Numbered from the stretch's first letter, positions 17,232-28,043 are shown. The stretch: 64,000 bases of DNA from Actinoallomurus soli (GCF_024055715.1 NZ_JAMXMV010000001.1:372001-436000), one strand, 5' to 3'. Notes: generated from the sequence alone by a model not told the origin. Translations and numbers: made by a program.

Positions 17232-17574
17232 ACGCGTCACCGTCACCGGCCCGCCGAGCGCCGCGGCGCGGCCCCCGCACCGCGCGGCCCAGGACCCGGA
17301 AGGGACCGGCGCTGCGCCCGTCCGGTCGCTCATGCGCGTCCAGGCGGCGCACGCCGCGCTGACGTGCGCGATCGTCGCGCTGGTCGGGGGCGGCCTGCCG
17401 CTGCTGTTCGCGTGGGAGCCCGTGCTCTCGCGGATCCGGATCCTCGGCGTACGGCTGCCCTGGCTCGTGCTCTCGGTGGTCGTCCCGGTCGTGTGGGTCG
17501 CCGTCGCGCGCCGTCACGTACGCCTCGCCGAGCGGGCCGAGCGTGACTTCGCGGCCATGGCCCGGCCCGAGTGA
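17224..17574 (+). CDS. Small DUF485-like membrane protein
   Basis: This 116-residue protein has a disordered N-terminus and two hydrophobic segments (around AALTCAIVALVGGGLPLLFAW and WLVLSVVVPVVWVAVA). DUF485 proteins with this topology are usually encoded just before acetate/solute:sodium symporters, which is the case here. Sequence identity to DUF485 is not certain. Its ATG overlaps the end of the response regulator gene. Confidence 0.75.
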   Translation: MSERVTVTGPPSAAARPPHRAAQDPEGTGAAPVRSLMRVQAAHAALTCAIVALVGGGLPLLFAWEPVLSRIRILGVRLPWLVLSVVVPVVWVAVARRHVRLAERAERDFAAMARPE

Positions 17575-17599
17575 GCGGCGCCCGCGCCGAGGAGAACAC

Positions 17600-19297
17600 A
17601 TGATCACGATGCTCGCGATGGCCCTGCTCATCGCCTCACTGGCGATCGTGCCCGCGCGGGGTGGGCCCGCGCAGGCGTCCGGCCTCTACACCGCCGCCCG
17701 CGAGGTGTCGCCCTGGTGGAACGCCTCGGCGATCAGCGGTGAGTACGTCTCCGCCGCGGCCTTCCTCGGCATGGCCGGTCTCGTCCTCGCGTACGGCGCC
17801 GACATGCTGTGGCTGCCGATCGGGGCCGCCGCCGGCCATGTCGTGCTGCTCGCGCTCGTCACGGCCCCGCTGCGGCGCTCCGGCGCGTACACCGTGTCGG
17901 ACTTCGCCGAATGGCGGCTCGGCTCGCGGCGGGCCCGTCGCGCCGTCAGCACGTGCGTGCTCGTCATCGGCTGGTTCTACCTGCTGCCCCAGTTCCAGGG
18001 CGCCGGGGTGACGCTGTCGGTGATCAGCGGGCTGCCCGTGTGGACGGGCTGGCTCGTCGTGGTCGCGGCGGTCGTCGTGCTCGTCCTGCCGGGCGGGGTG
18101 CGCAGCATCACCGGGGTGCAGGCCGTGCAGTTCTGGCTGAAACTGATGGCCGTGACCATCCCCGCGCTGGTCTTCATCGCCGTCTGGCGGCTGCAGAACG
18201 ACGCCGACGCCGCCCGGCCGCCGTACTTCCACCGCGACACGACGGTCACCGCCGACACGTCCGCGGGCATCCACCTGACGGCGCCGGTCGCGGTCGCGGT
18301 CACCGGTGTCCTCGACGGCCGCCATCACCACGGCGAACGGCTGCGCCTCACGGCGGGCCGGCACCGGGTGCGCGCCGGCACCCGGATCCGGTTCCCGGCC
18401 GGGGCGCCGGTGCCGCACACCTCGCGGATCGCGCTCCTGCGCGGCGACCGCTGGGCGACGCCCTTCGCGGGCGGCCGCGAGCACCCGCTGGCCGCGACGT
18501 ACTCCGTGCTCCTCGCGACCATCCTCGGGACGATGGGCTTACCGCAGATCACGGTGCGGTTCTACACCAACGCGTGCGGCCGGACCGCCCGGCGCACGGC
18601 CGGGCTCGTCGTCCTCATGCTGGCGGTGTTCTCGCTGTTCCCCGCGCTGTTCGGCACCCTCGGGCGGCTCTACACGCCGGAACTGCTGATGACCGGCGAG
18701 ACCGACGCGACGCTGCTCCTGCTGCCGCACCGGATCGTCCCCGGCGTCACCGGGGACCTGCTCACCGCCCTGGTCGCGACCGGCGCGTTCGCCGCCTTCA
18801 CCTCCACCTCGTGCGGCGTGGTGGTCGCCGTGTCGGGCAGCATCGCGCAGGGACTCGGCGGGGGAGCGCGAGGCTTCCGCGCAGCCGTCCTGGTCGCCGT
18901 GGCCGTGCCCCTCCTGGCGGCGCCCTGGGCCTGCAGCCCGCAGTCGGCGACCCTGGTGACCGTCGCGTTCGCCGTCGCGGCCTCGTCGCTGTCGCCGCTG
19001 CTCGTCCTGGGGGTGTGGTGGCGGCGCCTCACCCCGGCCGCCGCGACGGCCGGGATCCTCGCGGGAGGCGTGCCGGCGACCGCCGCCGGGCTGGCCCGAG
19101 TTCTCGGCGACCCCGGGCCGGGCTCCGGCTGGCTGGGGGCCCTCGTCGAGCAACCGGCGATCGTCACGGTCCCGCTGGCCTTCGCGGTGACCGTCACGGT
19201 GTCGCTGCTCACCCCCGATCGGGTTCCCGAGCGCACCGAGCGCGCGATGGCCCGCATGCACCTGCCCGAGGGGCTCGGGCCGGACGGCCCGGGCTGA
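17600..19297 (+). CDS. Sodium:solute symporter (SSS family, ActP/MctC-like)
   Basis: The 565-residue protein has about 13 hydrophobic segments and SSS features such as GLVLAYGADMLW, YTVSDFAEWRLGSR and GAFAAFTSTSCGVVVAVSG. It probably carries a monocarboxylate such as acetate or pyruvate, inferred from the family and from the DUF485-like neighbour. A hydrophilic external stretch of about 70 residues, around GVLDGRHHHGERLRLTAG, sits between membrane segments. GAGGAG precedes the ATG at 17600. The sensor and regulator upstream probably tune its expression to extracellular substrate. Confidence 0.9.
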   Translation: MITMLAMALLIASLAIVPARGGPAQASGLYTAAREVSPWWNASAISGEYVSAAAFLGMAGLVLAYGADMLWLPIGAAAGHVVLLALVTAPLRRSGAYTVSDFAEWRLGSRRARRAVSTCVLVIGWFYLLPQFQGAGVTLSVISGLPVWTGWLVVVAAVVVLVLPGGVRSITGVQAVQFWLKLMAVTIPALVFIAVWRLQNDADAARPPYFHRDTTVTADTSAGIHLTAPVAVAVTGVLDGRHHHGERLRLTAGRHRVRAGTRIRFPAGAPVPHTSRIALLRGDRWATPFAGGREHPLAATYSVLLATILGTMGLPQITVRFYTNACGRTARRTAGLVVLMLAVFSLFPALFGTLGRLYTPELLMTGETDATLLLLPHRIVPGVTGDLLTALVATGAFAAFTSTSCGVVVAVSGSIAQGLGGGARGFRAAVLVAVAVPLLAAPWACSPQSATLVTVAFAVAASSLSPLLVLGVWWRRLTPAAATAGILAGGVPATAAGLARVLGDPGPGSGWLGALVEQPAIVTVPLAFAVTVTVSLLTPDRVPERTERAMARMHLPEGLGPDGPG

Positions 19298-19415
19298 GGC
19301 CGTTCGTCGCGTCGCAGCGACCGCTCGGCCGACGCTTACCGAACGTATACCGCTCACTACTGACCGTTTGCCGAGGCAAGGCCGGAATGGGTTTCGCGGC
19401 CGGGCGTGCGGACCC

Positions 19416-19544
19416 TAGGGTTTCGGACACAGCAACGTTCTCGGGACGGCCGCCAGGCTCCGACTCGGGGGGGTGGACGCCAGGCGGCGCGCCTGGGTGC
19501 TGCTGAACGGTCGGGGGGTTGTTCAGCGGCACCCAGGCCTTTTT
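19416..19544 (+). ncRNA. Candidate small RNA with two G-loop hairpins
   Basis: A TAGGGT -10-like element (19416-19421) precedes about 115 bases ending in a strong intrinsic terminator. The first hairpin (about 19449-19492, GCCGCC pairing with GGCGGC plus inner pairs) has a loop with seven Gs; the second is the terminator, whose loop has six Gs. No ORF explains it. It could equally be the long 3' end of the symporter operon. Confidence 0.35.
19491..19544 (+). terminator. Strong intrinsic terminator after the symporter operon
   Basis: GCCTGGGTGCTGCTGAAC (19491-19508) pairs with 19521-19538 over 18 bp with one G-U wobble, closing a 12-base loop, and is followed by CTTTTTC. It also separates the symporter operon from the convergent nfo gene. 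Confidence 0.9.
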
Positions 19545-19574
19545 CGTTCTCCGGAACGAAGGCCGGGGTGGACG

Positions 19575-19767
19575 GCGGTCGGCCGTGGCAGAGCCGTCGC
19601 GGCCGGTCGGCCGTAGCAGAGCCTCTCCGGGCCGGTCAGCCGTCGCGGAGTCCCCTGCGGGCAGAGTAGAAGCCTCTTGCGGGCGGTCGCCCGTAGGAGA
19701 GCCTCTCGCGGGCGGTCAGCCGTCCGTAGGGCCTCTCGGGGGCGGTCAGCCGTCGCGGAGCTTCTTG
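19575..19767. repeat. Degenerate tandem array derived from the nfo 3' end
   Basis: CGGTC-R-GCCGT-type units start at 19575, 19603, 19632, 19683, 19712 and 19742, giving a period of 28-30 bp. The copy at 19742 contains the actual nfo stop codon and last codons, so the array is a reiteration of the gene end extending downstream of it. Copies have diverged by point changes. Confidence 0.7.
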
Positions 19768-20609
19768 AGGGTCTCGATGTCGGCGCGGTGCGGCTCGGCG
19801 CTGCGGCCCGGGGTCTCGATGACGAGGGGCACCCCGCGGCTGACCGGATGACGGAACAACTCGCCGAAGGGCGCCGCGCCGATCAGCCCGGCGCCGATGT
19901 TCTCGTGGCGGTCGCGGCAGGACCCGCAGGGGTCCTTGCTGTCGTTCGCGTGGATGAGCCGGAGCCGGTCGGCCCCGACGGTCTCGGCCAGAGCCTCCAG
20001 CATCGCGGCGACGCCTCCGGGCGCCGTCAGGTCGTGCCCGGCGCTGAAGGCATGGCAGGTGTCGAGGCAGACCCCGGCGCGCGGATGCCGGTCCACGGCG
20101 TCGAGGTAGGGCCCCAGGTCGGTCACGGTGGCGCAGAGCATCTTCCCCTGGCCGGCCATCGGCTCCAGGAGCAGGTCGGGACCGTCGGCGGGGATCTCGT
20201 CCAGGAGCGGCAGCAGGTGCTCGCGGATCTGCCGCATCGCGTCCTCACGCGGCTGGGACACCGCGGAGCCGGTGTGCACGACCACGCCCCGCGCACCGAT
20301 CACGGCGCCGCGCTCGAGGGCGTGCCGGATCGAGGCCACCGAGTTGGCGATCGTCTCAGGGCTCGGCGAACCCAGGTTGATGAGGTACGGCGCGTGCACG
20401 AACACCGGGAGGCCGTGCTCCTCGCCGTACTCCCGCAGCCGCCGGTCCTCGGCGGGCTTCCCGGCCGCCCGTGCCCAGCCCCGCGGATTGCTGACGAAGA
20501 CCTGGACGGCCTCGGCCCCGATCTCGGCGGCGTAGCGGAGCCCGCCGGTCGCGAGGCCGCCCGACACGGGGACGTGCGCGCCGATCGCGTTGATTTCTGC
20601 TCTGACCAT
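19746..20609 (-). CDS. nfo: Deoxyribonuclease IV (AP endonuclease)
   Basis: This zinc enzyme cuts the DNA backbone 5' to abasic sites in base excision repair. The 287-residue product has the xylose-isomerase-like barrel with GAHVPVSGG, FVHAPYLINLGSP, VVVHTGS, LEPMAGQGKM, CLDTCHAFSAG, HANDSKD and VIETPG, which supply the His, Glu and Asp metal ligands of Nfo. The ATG at 20609 lies 38 bp beyond the kinase stop on the same strand, so the two genes may be co-transcribed. Confidence 0.94.
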   Translation of the reverse strand: MVRAEINAIGAHVPVSGGLATGGLRYAAEIGAEAVQVFVSNPRGWARAAGKPAEDRRLREYGEEHGLPVFVHAPYLINLGSPSPETIANSVASIRHALERGAVIGARGVVVHTGSAVSQPREDAMRQIREHLLPLLDEIPADGPDLLLEPMAGQGKMLCATVTDLGPYLDAVDRHPRAGVCLDTCHAFSAGHDLTAPGGVAAMLEALAETVGADRLRLIHANDSKDPCGSCRDRHENIGAGLIGAAPFGELFRHPVSRGVPLVIETPGRSAEPHRADIETLKKLRDG

Positions 20610-20646
20610 GACCGATCCAGCCTAGTCGAGCGTCCGGGCGGGACGC

Positions 20647-22674
20647 TCAGTGCCAGATCTTGACGACCGATCCCCTCGGCAGCGGGGTGTTGGGCGGCGG
20701 ATCCTGACCGGTGACCGGGTCGCCGGGCTGGCCGTTCGTCACCTGGACCTGGAAACCGCTCTGCATGAGCGCCTGGGCGGCCTGCGCGATCGGCTGGCCC
20801 ATCACCCCGGGTACGGGCGCCGGCTGGTTGTTCTGCTGGTCGCCCCCCTTGTCGTGACCGTGCATGCGCTGCCACATGCAGCCGAAGTCGAGCGGCGCGC
20901 AGTCCTTCTGGGCCTTGGTCACGGTGACGGTGACGGTCTGGCCGGGGGTGAGCTGCTGCCCGACCGGCGGGTCCTGGTTGATGACGGTGTTCGGCTGCTG
21001 CCCGTCGCCCGGGTCCTGCTCCTGCCACTGCACGTTGAGGCCGAGCCTGCTCAGCTTCTGGGCGGCGGCGTCGCGCTTGAGGCCGACCAGCTTGGGCATC
21101 TGGATGCCGCTGCTGACCACCAGCGTGACGGGGTCGTCCGGGCTCTGCTTCGTGCCCGCGGCGGGCCTCGTCTTGATCACCGAGCCGTTCGGCACGGAGA
21201 CGCTGGGCTGCTTGACCACGTCACCGGGGGTGAGCCCGGCCTGCTGCAGCTTCTGCTTGGCCTGGTCGAGCGGGTCGCCCTTGACGTCCGGGATCGCGAC
21301 CGGCTGCTTGCCCAGGGACAGGGTCAGCGTGAGCACGGTGCCCTTGTCGACCTTGGTGCCCGTCTGCGGCTGGACGGCGGCGACCTTGTCCTTCGGGATC
21401 TTCGCGTCGTAGCGCGACGACCCGACCTTGACCTTCAGCCCGACCTTCTCGGCGGCGACCCGCGCCTGCTCCTCGGTCAGCCCGGCCAGCTTCGGCACGG
21501 CCTCCTTGTTGCCCACCGTCTGGAACCAGACGACCCCGCCGAGCAGCAGCACGAGGGCGAGAACCCCGGCGATGAGCCCGTACACGCCCGGCGGCCGCAG
21601 CAGCCGGTCGCGCATGGTCGGCGGAGACGGCGGCTCGTGATGGACCGCCATCGTGTGGGGGCTGAGCATCTGCGTGCCCGAGTGCGGCGGCGCGTAGCCG
21701 CCGGGGTGCGGGCCGAACATCTGCGTCGAGCCGTCGGCGACCGTCGCGCCGACGGGCGCGGGAAGCGGGGGAGCCGGGGGAGGCGGCGGCGCCGCCGCGA
21801 CTCCGGCCAGCGTCGCGTCGACGTCCGGCGGCAGCTGGCGGTACACCTCGCCCGCCGCGGCGTGGAAGTGGTCCGCGTCGGACGGCCGGCGCGCCGGGTC
21901 GCGGTTGGTGGCGCTGGCCACCAGCGCGTCCACCTGCGGCGGGAGGCCGGGGACGACGCTGGAGGGCAGCGGCACCGTCTCGTTGACGTGCTTGTAGGCG
22001 ACGGCCAGCGGCGTGCCGCCGTCGTACGGCTGACGGCCGGTCAGGAGCTCGAACAGCATGATGCCGGCGGCGTACACGTCCGTACGGGCGTCGGCGTCGC
22101 CGGAGATGACCTGCTCGGGCGCGAGGTAGCCGACGGTGCCGATGATCATGCCGGTCTTCGTCTGCTTGCTCGCGGTCTCGGCGCGGGCCAGGCCGAAGTC
22201 GGCGACCTTCACCTGCCCGTCGGCGGTGAGCAGGACGTTCTCCGGCTTCACGTCGCGGTGGATCAGCCCGGCGCGGTGCGCGGCGCCCAGCGCGGACAGC
22301 ACCGGCTGCATCACCTGCAGCGCCTCGCGCGGGCCCAGCCGGCCGCGCTCGGTCAGCAGGTCGCGCAGCGTGCGCCCGGGGACGTACTCCATCGCGAGGA
22401 ACACGTAGCCCTTGTCGGTGCCCTGGTCATAGACCGCGACCACGTTTGGGTGGGAGAGGGCGGCCGCGCTCTTCGCCTCGCCGATGAAACGCCGGACGAA
22501 CTCCTCGTCCATGGCGAGGTTCGCGTGCATGACCTTAAGCGCCACCGTACGGTCCAGCTTGGTGTCGTGACCGGCGTAAACGGTGGCCATGCCACCCCGG
22601 GCGACGCGTGACCGTACGAGGTAGCGCCCGTCAAGCACCTGCCCGACGAGGGGGTCCGCAACCGTCGTATCCAT
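20647..22674 (-). CDS. PASTA-domain Ser/Thr protein kinase
   Basis: Residues about 15-275 form a Hanks-type kinase: glycine loop VARGGMATVYAG, Lys in VALKVMH, catalytic HRDVKPENVLL, DFGLA and GTVGYLAPEQ. A proline-rich linker leads to one membrane segment (GVLALVLLLGGVVWF, about residue 370). Four external PASTA domains follow, which bind peptidoglycan fragments in PknB relatives. It matches PkaF of Streptomyces by position (from memory). The Rv2175c homologue encoded nearby may be a substrate, as with mycobacterial PknL. A TACACT -10 element seven bases upstream suggests leaderless translation. Confidence 0.95.
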   Translation of the reverse strand: MDTTVADPLVGQVLDGRYLVRSRVARGGMATVYAGHDTKLDRTVALKVMHANLAMDEEFVRRFIGEAKSAAALSHPNVVAVYDQGTDKGYVFLAMEYVPGRTLRDLLTERGRLGPREALQVMQPVLSALGAAHRAGLIHRDVKPENVLLTADGQVKVADFGLARAETASKQTKTGMIIGTVGYLAPEQVISGDADARTDVYAAGIMLFELLTGRQPYDGGTPLAVAYKHVNETVPLPSSVVPGLPPQVDALVASATNRDPARRPSDADHFHAAAGEVYRQLPPDVDATLAGVAAAPPPPPAPPLPAPVGATVADGSTQMFGPHPGGYAPPHSGTQMLSPHTMAVHHEPPSPPTMRDRLLRPPGVYGLIAGVLALVLLLGGVVWFQTVGNKEAVPKLAGLTEEQARVAAEKVGLKVKVGSSRYDAKIPKDKVAAVQPQTGTKVDKGTVLTLTLSLGKQPVAIPDVKGDPLDQAKQKLQQAGLTPGDVVKQPSVSVPNGSVIKTRPAAGTKQSPDDPVTLVVSSGIQMPKLVGLKRDAAAQKLSRLGLNVQWQEQDPGDGQQPNTVINQDPPVGQQLTPGQTVTVTVTKAQKDCAPLDFGCMWQRMHGHDKGGDQQNNQPAPVPGVMGQPIAQAAQALMQSGFQVQVTNGQPGDPVTGQDPPPNTPLPRGSVVKIWH

Positions 22675-22681
22675 CAGGGGG

Positions 22682-22687
22682 AGTGTA
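22682..22687 (-). promoter_or_regulatory. -10 element of the PASTA kinase gene
   Basis: TACACT on the minus strand ends seven bases before the kinase ATG, so the transcript probably begins at the start codon. The 227-bp spacer to thiG holds no other clear feature. Confidence 0.45.
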
Positions 22688-22901
22688 TTAGGGATTCGGG
22701 GGCATACTCGTCCTGACTCAGGATCAAAGCATCAATCCTTGCGGGATCGATACCGTCCCCGAGAAGAACGGCCTGCTCGGCGGCGTGGCGCCGAACGGCC
22801 GGCCCGCGAAGGTGGGCGCGGCGCCCGGACGCCCGGGCCGGTGGGCTCACGGCGCCGCGTCGGACGGCCGGCCGGCTCCTGCGATCGTGGCGCCCGGACG
22901 G

Positions 22902-25038
<2,137 letters not shown>

Positions 25039-25046
25039 GCGTGTGC

Positions 25047-25165
25047 TCCCTTCGCCGGCATGATCCGGATCAGGTCCAGAGCCGCGTCGGCGGACGCCGA
25101 TGCGGGCTCATGCGGTCGGCGGCCGCTGTGCCGCCCTCTCAGCCCGGTGCGCCGGACTCCCGCGC
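25047..25165 (-). promoter_or_regulatory. TPP riboswitch (THI element)
   Basis: On the minus strand the aptamer blocks are CGGGCTGAGAGGG near 25134-25147 and, about 70 bases later, ACCTGATCCGGATCATGCC followed by GGCGAAGGGA, matching the conserved halves of the thiamine pyrophosphate aptamer. The final GGCGAAGGGAG overlaps the thiO ribosome site region, which points to translational control. Confidence 0.95.
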
Positions 25166-25179
25166 CTACGTCAACAGAC

Positions 25180-25185
25180 TATAAG
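25180..25185 (+). promoter_or_regulatory. -10 element of the FAD reductase gene
   Basis: TATAAG lies nine bases before the ATG at 25195, implying a very short or absent 5' leader. The divergent riboswitch transcript must start just to its right on the opposite strand. Confidence 0.45.
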
Positions 25186-25194
25186 GTCACGAAC

Positions 25195-26367
25195 ATGAGA
25201 CGGGTGATCGTCGCAGGTGGAGGGCTCTCGGGCCTCCGGACCGTCGAGGCGCTCCGGGCCCAGGGGCACACCGGCACGCTGACGCTGGTCGGGGCGGAGC
25301 CCCACCGCCCGTACGACCGGCCGCCGCTGTCCAAGGGCGTCCTGCGCGGGGACGTCGACGACACGACCCTCGACGCCGACTGGGCGGCGCTCGACTGCGA
25401 GCTGCTCCTCGGGCACCGCGCGACCGGCCTCACCGACGTCCTGGAGACGACGGCGGGCCCTCTCGGTTTCGACGGCCTGGTGATCGCCACGGGAGCCTCG
25501 CCGATCCGGCTGCCGGGCGACGGGCCGCAGCACGTGCTGCGCACCGTCGACGACGCCCGGGCGCTCCGCGCGGGGCTGCGCCCCGGCGCCCGGGTCGCGA
25601 TCGTCGGCGCCGGCTGGATCGGCGCGGAGGTCGCGACGGCGGCGGCCGCGGCCGGCTGCCGCGTCACGGTGGTCGAGGCCGCCGACGCGCCGCTCGCCGG
25701 CGCCGTCGCCGCCGAGGTCGGCGCGAAGACGGCGGGCTGGTACGCCGAGGCGGGGATCGAGCTGCGCACCGGCGTCAAGGTCGCCTCCGTCGAGCGCGGC
25801 GGCCTCGACCTGGCGGGCGGCGGGTCGGTCGAGGCGGACGTCGTCCTGACGGCCGTGGGAGTGCGCCCCGAGACGGCCTGGCTCGAAGGCTCGGGCGTGG
25901 CCCTCGACAACGGCGTCGTGGTCGACGAACACCTTCGCACCGAACGTCCGGGCGTGTACGCGGTCGGCGACTGCGCCGCGTGGTGGTCGCCGACGTTCTC
26001 GCGGCGCCTGCGCGTCGAACACTGGGACACCGCGCTGAACGCACCGGAGGTCGCGGCCGTAGGCCTGCTGGGCGGCGACCGCGTCTACGACCCCGTGCCG
26101 TACTTCTGGTCCGAGCAGTTCGGGCACATGGTGCAGTACGCCGGGCATCACCCGGTCGCCGACGCGATGCTCTGGCGCGGCGACCCGTCGGCCGCCGGGG
26201 GGTGGTCGGCCTGCTGGCTGAACGGCGATCGGCTTGTGGCGATCCTCACGGTCGACCGGCCGCGCGATCTGCTGCAGGGGCGGCGTATCATCGCAGGTCA
26301 CAAGCGTGTCGACCGGTCAGCGTTGGCGGATCCCGCCATTCCGGCCAAGGAGACCGCTCGTGAGTGA
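25195..26367 (+). CDS. FAD-dependent NAD(P)H oxidoreductase, ferredoxin reductase type
   Basis: The 390-residue protein has an FAD-binding motif VAGGGLSGLRTVEAL at the start, PYDRPPLSKGVL typical of ferredoxin reductases, the NAD(P) motif IVGAGWIGAEVATAA near residue 140, and VYAVGDCAAWW binding FAD. Such enzymes pass electrons to ferredoxins or rubredoxins serving P450 and other oxygenases; no partner is adjacent. Its place between thiO and the Rv2175c homologue is the same in Streptomyces (from memory). It overlaps the next gene by eight bases. Confidence 0.9.
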   Translation: MRRVIVAGGGLSGLRTVEALRAQGHTGTLTLVGAEPHRPYDRPPLSKGVLRGDVDDTTLDADWAALDCELLLGHRATGLTDVLETTAGPLGFDGLVIATGASPIRLPGDGPQHVLRTVDDARALRAGLRPGARVAIVGAGWIGAEVATAAAAAGCRVTVVEAADAPLAGAVAAEVGAKTAGWYAEAGIELRTGVKVASVERGGLDLAGGGSVEADVVLTAVGVRPETAWLEGSGVALDNGVVVDEHLRTERPGVYAVGDCAAWWSPTFSRRLRVEHWDTALNAPEVAAVGLLGGDRVYDPVPYFWSEQFGHMVQYAGHHPVADAMLWRGDPSAAGGWSACWLNGDRLVAILTVDRPRDLLQGRRIIAGHKRVDRSALADPAIPAKETARE

Positions 26368-26782
26368 GGTTTCAGAAGATGCCGAAGGTGGTAGGCAGGG
26401 TTCCGTGACGCACACCGTTGCCGAAATCGAGATCGACCGACAGACCGACGCACTGGTGGGCGAATGGCTCACCCTTCGCGAAGTGGCCGACAAGCTCGGC
26501 CTCGATCTCAAGCGAGTGAAGCAGCTTCTCCGCGACCACAAGCTCCTGGGAGTGCAGCGCGCCGAGGGCCTCTGCGTCCCGGCGGCCTTCATCTCCGGCG
26601 ATCAGCCCCTCAAGGGACTCCAGAGCACCCTGACCGTCCTCGCCGACTCCGGCTTCGACAACGCCGAGGCGCTGCGCTGGCTGTTCACCGAGGACGAGTC
26701 CCTCCCGGGCACCCCGATCGAGGCGCTCGCCCAGCACCGCGTCAAGGAGATCAACCGGCGCGCCCAGGCGCTGGCCCTTTGA
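26360..26782 (+). CDS. Rv2175c-type winged-helix DNA-binding protein
   Basis: This 140-residue protein matches Mycobacterium tuberculosis Rv2175c: a helix-turn-helix (WLTLREVADKLGLDLKRVKQ), the strand region GVQRAEGLCVPAAFI, and the C-terminal ALRWLFTEDESLPGTPIEAL with REINRRAQALAL-like end. In mycobacteria the PknL kinase phosphorylates it and alters DNA binding. The PASTA kinase lies only 3.7 kb away, so a similar link is plausible. GTG 26360 follows AAGGAG with correct spacing; GTG 26404 is an alternative. Confidence 0.9.
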   Translation: MSEVSEDAEGGRQGSVTHTVAEIEIDRQTDALVGEWLTLREVADKLGLDLKRVKQLLRDHKLLGVQRAEGLCVPAAFISGDQPLKGLQSTLTVLADSGFDNAEALRWLFTEDESLPGTPIEALAQHRVKEINRRAQALAL

Positions 26783-26800
26783 TCCGCGGAGCACGTGCGG

Positions 26801-26840
26801 CGGGCCCTCTCAGCACCGGCACCATCGGCGGAAGGGCCCG
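26801..26840 (+). promoter_or_regulatory. Hairpin covering the thiE ribosome site
   Basis: CGGGCCCT (26801-26808) pairs with AGGGCCCG (26833-26840) across a 24-base loop. The 3' arm overlaps GGAAGG and the G of the GTG used as thiE start, so folding would limit initiation. No known riboswitch core is seen. Confidence 0.35.
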
Positions 26841-27526
26841 TGTTGGCCAGGCACCTGCCCTCTGAACGCGCAGTGACCCTGCGGGCCCGGCTCGGCCGGG
26901 CCCGCCTGTACCTCTGCACCGACGCCCGCGAGGCGCAGGGCGACCTCGAGGCGTTCCTCGACGCGGCGCTGGCGGGCGGAGTCGACATCGTGCAGCTCCG
27001 GCAGAAGGGCCTCGAGGCGCGGCAGGAGATCGAGTACCTCTCGGTCTTCCGCGCCGCCTGCGACAAGCACGGCGCCCTGCTGGCGGTGAACGACCGCGCC
27101 GACATCGCCCACACCGTACGCGCGGACGTCCTCCATCTTGGCCAGGACGACCTTCCGGTCGCGGCGGCGCGGGCCATCGTCGGCCAGGACATCCTCATCG
27201 GCCGGTCGACGCACTCGGAGGCGCAGGCCGCCGCCGCGGCGGCCGAACCCGGCGTCGACTACTTCTGCGTCGGCCCGACCTGGCCGACGCCCACCAAGCC
27301 CGGCCGCCCGGCGCCCGGGCTGGGGCTCCTCAGGTACGTCGCCGGGCGCGGGTTCAGCCGGCCGTGGTTCGCCATCGGCGGCATCGACGCGGGCAACCTC
27401 GACCAGGTGCTGGCCGCGGGCGCCGACCGTGTCGTCGTCGTACGGGCGATCACCGAGGCCGACGACCCGCGCGCCGCCGCCGCCGAACTCGCCCGCCCCC
27501 TCCGCGCCGCCGAGCAGGCGCTCTGA
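26840..27526 (+). CDS. thiE: Thiamine-phosphate synthase
   Basis: ThiE joins the pyrimidine and thiazole halves into thiamine phosphate. Seen are ARLYLCTD at the first strand, [31 protein letters not shown] and the phosphate loop [12 protein letters not shown]. The start is unclear: GTG 26840 has GGAAGG close by, GTG 26873 gives an N-terminus like Streptomyces ThiE, and GTG 26795 is the farthest. The 3' end has been tandemly duplicated downstream. It is not linked to the TPP riboswitch, which faces the other way. Confidence 0.93.
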   Translation: MLARHLPSERAVTLRARLGRARLYLCTDAREAQGDLEAFLDAALAGGVDIVQLRQKGLEARQEIEYLSVFRAACDKHGALLAVNDRADIAHTVRADVLHLGQDDLPVAAARAIVGQDILIGRSTHSEAQAAAAAAEPGVDYFCVGPTWPTPTKPGRPAPGLGLLRYVAGRGFSRPWFAIGGIDAGNLDQVLAAGADRVVVVRAITEADDPRAAAAELARPLRAAEQAL

Positions 27527-27705
27527 CGGGCCCGCGCGCCGCCTCATCGAGGGGCGTCGGCTCGGTTCTCGCCGTACCGCCGAGCAGGCGCTCTGACGGG
27601 CCTGCACGCCGCCTCATCGAGGGGCGTCGGCTCGGTTCTCGCCGTACCGCCGAGCAGGCGCTCTGACGGGCCTGCACGCCGCCTCATCGAGGGGCGTCGG
27701 CTCGG
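27508..27705. repeat. Tandem 70-bp array built from the thiE 3' end
   Basis: A 70-bp unit starting CGCCGAGCAGGCGCTCTGACGG begins at 27508, 27578 and 27648, about 2.8 copies. Copies 2 and 3 are nearly identical. Copy 1 holds the true last six codons and stop of thiE. The period is not a multiple of three and each copy carries the TGA, so no longer protein is made. Confidence 0.9.
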
Positions 27706-27808
27706 CGCTCACCCGGGCCGCCGGTCCCGCGCCGGCGGCTCGCGCCGACCGCGAGACTTCACCGGACCGGGGACCCGGACACCGCGCCGATGCGCGACAA
27801 TGGGAGAC

Positions 27809-27976
27809 GTGATCGGCAACCCTGACGACGAGCGCCCGGTGGAGCTGGCCGACGACGACGATCTGGTGGTGCTGCCCGACCAGACGCGCGACGAGTCCGA
27901 GCTCGGCTGGGGTGGTTACCCCTCATACGACGACGATGACGCCCGCTTCCTGGAGGACCGGCCGCCGCACTGGTGA
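27809..27976 (+). CDS. Small acidic conserved actinobacterial protein
   Basis: This 55-residue ORF is rich in Asp (LADDDDLVVLPD, SYDDDDARFLED) and ends in RPPHW. Small proteins with an RDRPPHW-type end occur at this position in Streptomyces (from memory), which supports it being real. The GTG at 27809 has GGGAG just upstream. A perfect terminator follows 36 bp after the stop. Function is unknown. Confidence 0.65.
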   Translation: MIGNPDDERPVELADDDDLVVLPDQTRDESELGWGGYPSYDDDDARFLEDRPPHW

Positions 27977-28012
27977 CGGTTCCGGCCGGGACGGGGGGCC
28001 CCGGTACGACAG

Positions 28013-28043
28013 GAGCCCTTGGCCCGCTGCGGGCCAAGGGCTC
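28013..28043 (+). terminator. Hairpin terminator after the small acidic gene
   Basis: GAGCCCTTGGCCCG and CGGGCCAAGGGCTC form a perfect 14-bp stem around a CTG loop, followed by TTCATTC. It may serve both the plus-strand gene and the facing small membrane gene. Confidence 0.85.

Noticed and set aside
19430-19544. 6C RNA on the minus strand
   Set aside because: The C-rich loops would be on the minus strand, but the terminator T-run is on the plus strand, so the known 6C orientation does not fit.
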